Shown here: positions 1 through 4,600 of the stretch, one piece after another
How positions within the stretch are numbered: the first letter of the stretch is position 1
How the letters are laid out: each line of letters begins with the position of its first letter
Source of the DNA: CAZUTK01 sp964623265
GTDB lineage: Bacteria > Electryoneota > B3-LCP
Length of the DNA: 7,936 nucleotides
Direction: 5' to 3'
Assembly: GCA_964623265.1 (NCBI GenBank)
Contig: CAZUTK010000092.1
Coordinates: 1 to 7,936 of the forward strand
Program-made: the position numbers and the translations under genes
The notes under the pieces: model-generated
Database searches by the model: none
What the model saw: only the letters and a program-made list of their open reading frames with translations
What the model was told of the DNA's origin: nothing

Positions 1-236
1 TGTCCGAAGTGCGCAGCGAAATCTTGGCGGAAGCCGCCACGGACGCGAGACGCCGGGCGGAGAGCATCGCCGGCAGCGTGGGCAGCCGGGTCGGAGCGAT
101 CCGCAGCGCGCGCATGGGCGTCTTCCAGGTCACGGCGCGCAACTCCACCGACGTCAGCGATTACGGGATGTACGACACGATGGCTCTGGAAAAGGATATC
201 ACCGCCGTCGTTAGCATCACATTCGCCGTAAAGTAA
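1..236 (+). CDS. SIMPL-domain (DUF541, YggE/BP26-like) protein, 3' end only
   Basis: The reading frame is open from the left edge (codons begin at base 3) to a TAA at 234-236, so the true start lies outside the window; the GTG at 9 is only an internal valine. The roughly 78 visible residues look like the C-terminal end of a SIMPL domain. They contain an alanine/arginine-rich helix (DARRRAESIAGSVGSRVGAI), then a strand pattern with 'VFQVTARNS', 'VSDYGMYDT' and 'EKDITAVVSITFAVK', which matches the usual DUF541 ending (…D.G..D…EK.I.A.V…F). SIMPL proteins are mostly periplasmic or surface proteins of poorly defined function, some linked to oxidative-stress tolerance. The stop is 52 bases before prfB on the same strand, so shared transcription is possible but not shown. 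The family call rests on pattern memory; the N-terminal half and any signal peptide are not visible. Confidence 0.72.
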   Translation, partial: SEVRSEILAEAATDARRRAESIAGSVGSRVGAIRSARMGVFQVTARNSTDVSDYGMYDTMALEKDITAVVSITFAVK

Positions 237-288
237 AACGCTTCCCATTTCGGACCACACTTGAACCGTCAATCATAGGGAGAGACCG

Positions 289-1399
289 ATGTACGAGGAA
301 CTGAAAGAGACCCATGAGCAATTGAAGCGCAGGCTGGTGGATCTGCGGAGCTACCTTTGAGTTGGAGAAGAAGGAAGCCCGAATACGCGAGTTGGAACAG
401 CGCACAGTGGAGCCGAATTTCTGGGACAAAGGAGACGAGGCGAAAGAGATATTGCAGGAGATCACCAAGCTGAAGTCATGGACGGAAGCCTGGAAGAAGC
501 TGGAGCAGCAGCTTGAAGACGCCGATACGATGATTGACCTGGCGCAGGAAGTGGGCGACGAGAGCGCGTTCGCCGAAGCCGAAGGGATGCTGCAGAAGGT
601 GAGCGCGGGGCTGGAAGATCTCGAATTCCGCAATATGCTGGGCGGCGAAGACGATCACCGCAACGCTTTGCTGGTCATCCACGCGGGCGCAGGCGGCACG
701 GAATCCATGGATTGGGCGGAGATGCTGCTGCGGATGTACAAGCGCTGGATCGAGGCACACGGCTACCAGATGAAGGAGATAGACCTGCAGATCGGGGAAC
801 CGGCGGGGATCAAATCGGCGACGTACGAAGTGACCGGCGAATACGCGTACGGCTATCTGAAAGCCGAAGTGGGCGTGCATCGTTTGGTGCGGTTGTCGCC
901 TTTCGACGCCAACCAGCGCCGGCACACATCCTTCGCGTCCGTCTTCGTCTATCCCGAAATCGAGGACGACGTGCAGATCGAGATCAACCCCGCGGATCTG
1001 CGGATCGACACTTTCCGTGCGTCCGGGGCGGGCGGTCAGCACGTCAACAAGACCGATTCCGCGGTGCGCATCACGCACCTGCCCACGGGGATCGTGGTCT
1101 CCAGCCAGGCGGAGCGGTCGCAGTTCCGCAACCGCGACAACGCGATGAAGCTGCTGAAGGCGCGCCTCTATCAGCTGAAGAAGGAGGAGGAGCAGCAGCG
1201 GCTGAACGCCATCGAGGCGGGCAAGCGGGACATCGCCTGGGGCAACCAGATCCGGTCGTACGTCTTCCACCCTTATAAGCTGGTCAAGGATCTTCGCACC
1301 GATGTGGAGACGTCCGACGTGCAGGCGGTGATGGACGGGGAGATTGACCCGTTCATCCGTGCGTATCTGATGTCGCAGCACCAAATGAAGGAAGGGTAG
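289..1399 (+). CDS. prfB: Peptide chain release factor 2 (RF2), expressed by +1 programmed frameshift
   Basis: RF2 recognises UGA and UAA stop codons in the ribosomal A site and triggers peptidyl-tRNA hydrolysis. The gene is in two frames: ATG at 289 runs 23 codons to an in-frame TGA at 358-360, and the main frame continues from GAG at 359 to TAG at 1397-1399. Skipping base 358 gives 369 residues, close to the 365 of E. coli RF2. The N-terminal part (about residues 1-100) is charged and helical, as in domain 1. The stop-recognition tripeptide SPF is at residues 203-205 (RF1 would have PxT), and the catalytic GGQ loop is at 248-250 within 'SGAGGQHVNKTDSAVRITH'. The C-terminal end ('DLRTDVETSDVQAVMDGEIDPFI') is intact. 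The start is supported by AGGGAGAG at 277-284, about 6 bases before the ATG. A foreign A+T-rich cassette begins just after the stop. Confidence 0.97.
347..361 (+). promoter_or_regulatory. prfB programmed +1 frameshift site (CTT TGA G)
   Basis: The 23-codon leader frame ends '…AGC TAC CTT TGA' with the TGA at 358-360. A Shine-Dalgarno-like GGAG at 347-350 ends four bases before the slippery CTT at 355-357. This matches the known E. coli arrangement (purine-rich stimulator, three bases, CUU, UGA). When RF2 is scarce the ribosome pauses at UGA, peptidyl-tRNA slips from CUU to UUU, and reading resumes at GAG (359). When RF2 is plentiful the leader terminates after 23 residues. This is autogenous control of RF2 level, known for the family and inferred here from sequence. 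Two departures from E. coli are visible: the stimulator is shorter (GGAG rather than AGGGGG), and the base after UGA is G rather than C. Confidence 0.95.
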
Positions 1400-1440
1400 G
1401 GGCAAACAAGAATATAAATGAACTAAATAAACAAAAAGTG

Positions 1441-1447
1441 AAGGTGG
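1441..1447 (+). promoter_or_regulatory. Ribosome binding site favouring the ATG at 1456 for the methyltransferase
   Basis: AAGGTGG at 1441-1447 sits 8 bases before the ATG at 1456. The alternative GTG start at 1438 has only A-rich sequence upstream, with no purine-rich G-containing motif. This favours the ATG as the true start. Confidence 0.55.
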
Positions 1448-1455
1448 TCAGAAAT

Positions 1456-2409
1456 ATGGCAGAACGAAATAAAAGAAGCAAAGAAAAGACAGACCTATAT
1501 ACTCGAAAAAAACAAGGCAAAAATGTAATAAAGGAAGCCAGGGTTCTTTACAATCGAAAGCTTTTTATCAATACGGTCAGAACATGTGATTGTGAGCCAT
1601 CACACATTAATTGTATGACACCGAAAGAATGGCTTAAGTCACAACTCGGCGTTTGGCAATTCACATACGAGTCCAGAGATATTCGAAATAAGAGCATCCA
1701 TCCAGCCACTTTTCCAATATCTTTAGCAAGGAAGGTAATCGAGTTATTTACGCACAAAGGCGAGTTAGTGCTTGATCCATTTGTTGGAAGCGGAACAACT
1801 CTCGTGGCAGCAGCTGATGCGAATCGAAACTCCGTCGGTTTCGATTTAAAGAAAGAATATATTGATCTATGTATGAGCCGCTTGAAACAAACAGAAATAT
1901 TCAAAGAAGCTAAACAGGTTGCGATTTGCGATGACGCAAGAAATATTTCAAATTACTTGAGCCCGGAAACAGTTGCTTTAATCTTCACATCGCCCCCCTA
2001 CGCCAATCTATTAAATAGAGAAAGAAAGAATAAATCGAGAAGATATAGAAGTAATGATCAATTAGGAAAAATCGAGCAATATTCGCAAGATCAGAGAGAT
2101 TTAGGAACTTTACCTATTGAGCAATATACTGAAGAAATGGGTAAAATTTTCGAGTCCTTGTTGCATCTTCTGCGACCCAGAGCGCATTGCGTCATAAACG
2201 TGCCGGATATGTGGTGGGAGAATAAACGAATTACAATTCATGTTTCTATAATAGAAGTGATGAGAAGAATTGGTTATGAATTGAGGAACATTATTATATG
2301 GGACAGAACTAACATAGTAAATCAAATTGGAATATTTGGTTGGCCAAGTAATTATATTACAATGGGTGTTACGTTTGAATATCTTCTTGATTTTTGGAAG
2401 CCATCGTAA
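1456..2409 (+). CDS. Type II DNA methyltransferase, SPPY motif (probably N4-cytosine specific)
   Basis: An S-adenosylmethionine-dependent amino-methyltransferase that should protect host DNA from the endonuclease encoded next to it. From ATG 1456 it has 317 residues. A very basic N-terminal stretch (1-35) leads to 'WLKSQLGVWQF' (60-70). 'HPATFP' (82-87) resembles motif X; 'DPFVGSGTT' (107-115) is motif I, the AdoMet-binding loop; 'FD' (129-130) fits motif II; 'CDDARN' (158-163) fits motif III; and 'TSPPY' (178-182) is catalytic motif IV. SPPY is typical of N4-cytosine methylases, whereas N6-adenine enzymes usually have DPPY or NPPY. The order X-I-II-III-IV is unlike the beta class. The polar stretch at 186-225 is a candidate for part of target recognition, by inference. 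Composition is A+T-rich, unlike prfB. The stop is 18 bases before the endonuclease ATG, so the two are probably co-transcribed. Target site is not readable; a CCNGG-type site is suggested only by the partner's family. Confidence 0.9.
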   Translation: MAERNKRSKEKTDLYTRKKQGKNVIKEARVLYNRKLFINTVRTCDCEPSHINCMTPKEWLKSQLGVWQFTYESRDIRNKSIHPATFPISLARKVIELFTHKGELVLDPFVGSGTTLVAAADANRNSVGFDLKKEYIDLCMSRLKQTEIFKEAKQVAICDDARNISNYLSPETVALIFTSPPYANLLNRERKNKSRRYRSNDQLGKIEQYSQDQRDLGTLPIEQYTEEMGKIFESLLHLLRPRAHCVINVPDMWWENKRITIHVSIIEVMRRIGYELRNIIIWDRTNIVNQIGIFGWPSNYITMGVTFEYLLDFWKPS

Positions 2410-2415
2410 TAATTT

Positions 2416-2423
2416 AAAGAGGA
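2416..2423 (+). promoter_or_regulatory. Ribosome binding site of the endonuclease gene
   Basis: AAAGAGGA at 2416-2423 lies in the 18-base gap after the methyltransferase stop. It is followed by two adjacent in-frame ATGs, at 2428 (spacing 4) and 2431 (spacing 7). The second has the more usual spacing, so translation may begin at 2431 and give 255 residues. Confidence 0.6.
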
Positions 2424-2427
2424 AATT

Positions 2428-3198
2428 ATGATGGTGTTAACAAAGGAGAGTCTTATTGCTAAACTCATAGAAGTTACAAAAATGGGGTGGATTCAAAGTG
2501 CCAGACCCGGCAACGCGGGAGGAATTGGAAATACTTTAGAGGATATTCTGGGAATTACAGAAAATAACTTACCCATTCCAAATGCAACGGAATGGGAGCT
2601 CAAATGTCAGCGCATCGGTACCTCTTCATTAACAACTCTATTCCACATGGAGCCTTCGCCAAGAGCGCTAAGATTTGTTCATGAGGTATTCTTGCCTTTT
2701 TATGGATGGAAACATCGGAGCATTGAAGATGAAATGAGCTTCAGGCAGACTCTAAATGGTTGTACTCGTAGTAATAGAGGATTTGGCATTGTTATAGATC
2801 GCTCCCATCGAAAAGTTATGGTATCTTTCGATTATAAGGCAGTTAGTGAAATGCATAAAAAATGGCTGGACTCTGTACGAGAAAGAATTGGATTGCATGA
2901 ACTTGATCCACAACCTTATTGGGGATTTGGTGATCTGCGCAATAAAGCAGGCACAAAATTATTAAATTGTTTTTATGTTAGAGCTGAAGCTAAATTCATA
3001 GGAAGAAAAGAGTATTTCAAATACTCGCAGATATTCATATTGGAAAGATTTGATTTCGAGAAGTTTTTGGATGCAATTGAAAATGCTTCGATTCTCATTG
3101 ATTTCGATGCGCGGTCCCATCATAATCATGGCACAAAATTCAGGCTTCGGCAGGATAAACTTCCCGAGTTGTACGAATCTGTTCGTCAGATCATATAG
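2428..3198 (+). CDS. MvaI/BcnI-family type II restriction endonuclease
   Basis: Probable restriction endonuclease of the MvaI/BcnI family, which has a MutH-like fold and cuts CCWGG or CCSGG as a monomer. It has 256 residues from ATG 2428, against about 240-250 for MvaI and BcnI. From memory of MvaI, three regions align: 'GWIQSARPGNAGGIGNTLEDIL' (20-41, first part) with MvaI's GW…GNTGIGKTFEDLL; 'NNLPIPNATEWELK' (46-59) with its catalytic DX4EXK segment; and 'HNHGTKFR' (232-239) with its HDHGTAFR. E57 and K59 would be the metal-binding Glu and catalytic Lys, but the first catalytic Asp of MvaI (D50) lines up with N52, and E55 lies between. The gene directly follows the methyltransferase on the same strand and shares its A+T-rich codon use. 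No frameshift or internal stop is seen. Family assignment is strong; exact specificity and activity are unknown. Confidence 0.88.
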   Translation: MMVLTKESLIAKLIEVTKMGWIQSARPGNAGGIGNTLEDILGITENNLPIPNATEWELKCQRIGTSSLTTLFHMEPSPRALRFVHEVFLPFYGWKHRSIEDEMSFRQTLNGCTRSNRGFGIVIDRSHRKVMVSFDYKAVSEMHKKWLDSVRERIGLHELDPQPYWGFGDLRNKAGTKLLNCFYVRAEAKFIGRKEYFKYSQIFILERFDFEKFLDAIENASILIDFDARSHHNHGTKFRLRQDKLPELYESVRQII

Positions 3199-3332
3199 CG
3201 AAGAACGTCCTATCGTATCCCCCAAAACGGTGATTCAGTCACCATTTCGCCTGCGGACAGCCCCCGGATCGGATTCATTCCCGCTCCGGATGACCATTGC
3301 TGAACCTTTAACGCTGACTTCTTTCTCCACAT
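3199..3332 (+). other. Intergenic region between the endonuclease and alr
   Basis: These 134 bases hold no convincing gene. Composition returns to a middling level, so most of it is probably the native upstream region of alr left to the right of the inserted cassette. It contains one short perfect inverted repeat (3229-3243). Promoter elements for alr may lie here, but I cannot pick out a -35/-10 pair with confidence. Confidence 0.5.
3229..3243 (+). repeat. Short inverted repeat GGTGA-TTCAG-TCACC downstream of the endonuclease
   Basis: A perfect 5-base-pair stem with a 5-base loop begins 30 bases after the endonuclease stop. It is followed by ATTTCG rather than a run of T, so it is not a convincing Rho-independent terminator. 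It could be a weak hairpin, a protein site or chance. Confidence 0.3.
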
Positions 3333-4517
3333 TTGGAAACCTACATCTACAGCCGGTATCCGGTGCTGGAGGCGGAGGTGCAACGCCGCCGCCCCACGCA
3401 CGCTCAGATTGACCTGGGCGCTCTGCGCGGCAACTATCGCGTCTTGAAGCGGCAGGCGAGCGACCGCGACGTCATGGCGGTGGTCAAAGCCAACGCCTAC
3501 GGCCACGGCTTGATCGAGACGGCACGCGCGCTGGTGGAAGAAGGGATTGCTTATTTCGGCGTCGGCTTCCTGGAGGAGGGGATCGAACTGCGCAAGGCGG
3601 GCGTCAAGACGCCTATTTTAGTGCTGGGCGGCGTGGTCGGCTACCAGGCGGGGCTGTTCCTCGAATATGACTTAGACCTGACGGTTTCCTCGATAAAGCT
3701 GGCGCGGAGTGTGGCGGAAGAGGTGCGCCGCTCTGGCCCGAATGGGAAATCCGCATTCCGGAAGGCGCGCGTGCATCTGAAGGTGGATACCGGCATGGGG
3801 CGCATCGGCGTGAGCTGGGCGAACGCGCTGCCCTTCATCGAAGCGGCGCTGGATCTGGAGGAGCTGGACGTAGTCGGAATCTACTCCCACCTGGCGACGG
3901 CGGACGAGGCGGATTCGGGTTACACGCGGGAGCAGTTGGACCGCTTCCGGCGGGTTTTGCGGCAAGTGGACGGATTGAAGAAGACCATCCCGATCCGGCA
4001 CATCGCCAACAGCGGGGCTGTGTTTCAACACCCGGACAGCTTCTACAATATGGTGCGGCTGGGCATTTCGCTGTACGGGTGCAGTCCTTCGGATGCGATC
4101 GAAGCGCCGGTCGAGTTGAAGCCGGTGCTGTCGCTGAGGTCGGAGGTGGTTTTCGTGAAAAGAGTGCCACCGGGGACGCCCATCAGCTACGGCGCCACCT
4201 GGACGGCGCCGCGTGAAACTACCATCGCCACCGTGCCCATCGGGTACGGGGACGGGTATCCGCGGGCGCTGTCGAATAAGGCTCAGGTTTTGATTCGGGG
4301 TAAGAGGCTGCCCGTGGTAGGACGGATTTGCATGGATCAACTGATGGTGGATTGCGGCGATCTGCGCGTCGAGGTGGGCGATCCGGTCACTTTGATCGGC
4401 CGGCAGGATGGCGAGCGCATCCGCGCCGAAGAGGTTGCCCGCTGGCAGGAGACCATCCCCTATGAGGTGACGACTCAGATCAATGCACGCGTGCCTCGGG
4501 TGTTTACGGATGAGTGA
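3333..4517 (+). CDS. alr: Alanine racemase (PLP-dependent)
   Basis: Interconverts L- and D-alanine with pyridoxal phosphate, supplying D-alanine for peptidoglycan; cytoplasmic. With the TTG at 3333 the product has 394 residues, slightly long for the family (about 360-390). The PLP lysine is K52 in 'VMAVVKANAYGHG'. The N-terminal barrel then carries 'VHLKVDTGMGRIGV' and 'IYSHLATADEADSGYTREQ'. 'RLGISLYGCSPS' precedes the C-terminal beta domain, which carries 'ISYGATWTAPRE' with the second catalytic base, Tyr, at about residue 286, then 'IGYGDGYPRALSNK' and 'GRICMDQLMVD'. All key residues are present. The start is uncertain: the frame is open only from 3318, and no ATG is available. TTG 3333, GTG 3363 and GTG 3378 are candidates. 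GTG 3378 has GGAGG five bases upstream and would begin close to the conserved 'RRPTHAQIDLGAL', so the product may be 379 residues. Confidence 0.96.
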   Translation: METYIYSRYPVLEAEVQRRRPTHAQIDLGALRGNYRVLKRQASDRDVMAVVKANAYGHGLIETARALVEEGIAYFGVGFLEEGIELRKAGVKTPILVLGGVVGYQAGLFLEYDLDLTVSSIKLARSVAEEVRRSGPNGKSAFRKARVHLKVDTGMGRIGVSWANALPFIEAALDLEELDVVGIYSHLATADEADSGYTREQLDRFRRVLRQVDGLKKTIPIRHIANSGAVFQHPDSFYNMVRLGISLYGCSPSDAIEAPVELKPVLSLRSEVVFVKRVPPGTPISYGATWTAPRETTIATVPIGYGDGYPRALSNKAQVLIRGKRLPVVGRICMDQLMVDCGDLRVEVGDPVTLIGRQDGERIRAEEVARWQETIPYEVTTQINARVPRVFTDE

Positions 4518-4600
4518 GCAGTCGAGAGCGTCGCATCGCGCAGATTCCGACACGCAGGGGTTGTACGAAGGCTTTATCCCGCATCTCAGACTTTCTTATC
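4518..4600. other. Convergent intergenic gap between alr and the M1 peptidase gene
   Basis: 83 bases separate the two convergent stop codons. I looked for a bidirectional terminator and found only an imperfect stem (GCGTCG near 4528 with CGACACGC near 4548, two-base bulge) without a T-tract. Nothing else is recognisable. Confidence 0.4.

Larger units (their letters stand above)
1400..3198 (+). other. Low-G+C restriction-modification cassette inserted between prfB and alr
   Basis: Base composition drops abruptly after the prfB stop and recovers after the endonuclease stop: rows counted by hand give about 35 % G+C (1441-1500) and 25 % (2941-3000), against about 70 % in prfB (1081-1140) and 68 % in alr (3781-3840). 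Codon use changes in step, with many AGA arginine and ATA isoleucine codons inside the cassette and CGC/CGG arginine outside. The content is one methyltransferase and one restriction endonuclease on the same strand, a typical transferable type II unit. I see no transposase, integrase, tRNA target or obvious flanking direct repeat, so the insertion mechanism is unknown. The exact edges are uncertain by some tens of bases. Confidence 0.8.

Noticed and set aside
362..1399. prfB as a simple 345-residue gene starting at TTG 362
   Set aside because: The leader from ATG 289 with its ribosome binding site, the CTT TGA slip site and the restored N-terminal residues fit RF2 much better.
476..1405. Long minus-strand open frame opposite prfB
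   Set aside because: It is an antisense shadow of a G+C-rich gene: the product is rich in Arg, Leu, His and Val with no family signature, while the plus strand has a complete RF2.
3050..3412. Plus-strand frame bridging the end of the endonuclease gene and the start of alr
   Set aside because: It is out of frame with both real genes and its product resembles no known protein; it spans a composition boundary.
3672..4553. Minus-strand open frame of about 290 codons opposite alr
   Set aside because: It is a low-complexity Arg/His/Pro-rich translation opposite an unmistakable alanine racemase, so it is a shadow.
4518..4600. Possible bidirectional terminator between alr and the peptidase gene
   Set aside because: The only stem found is imperfect, with a two-base bulge and no T-tract on either strand.
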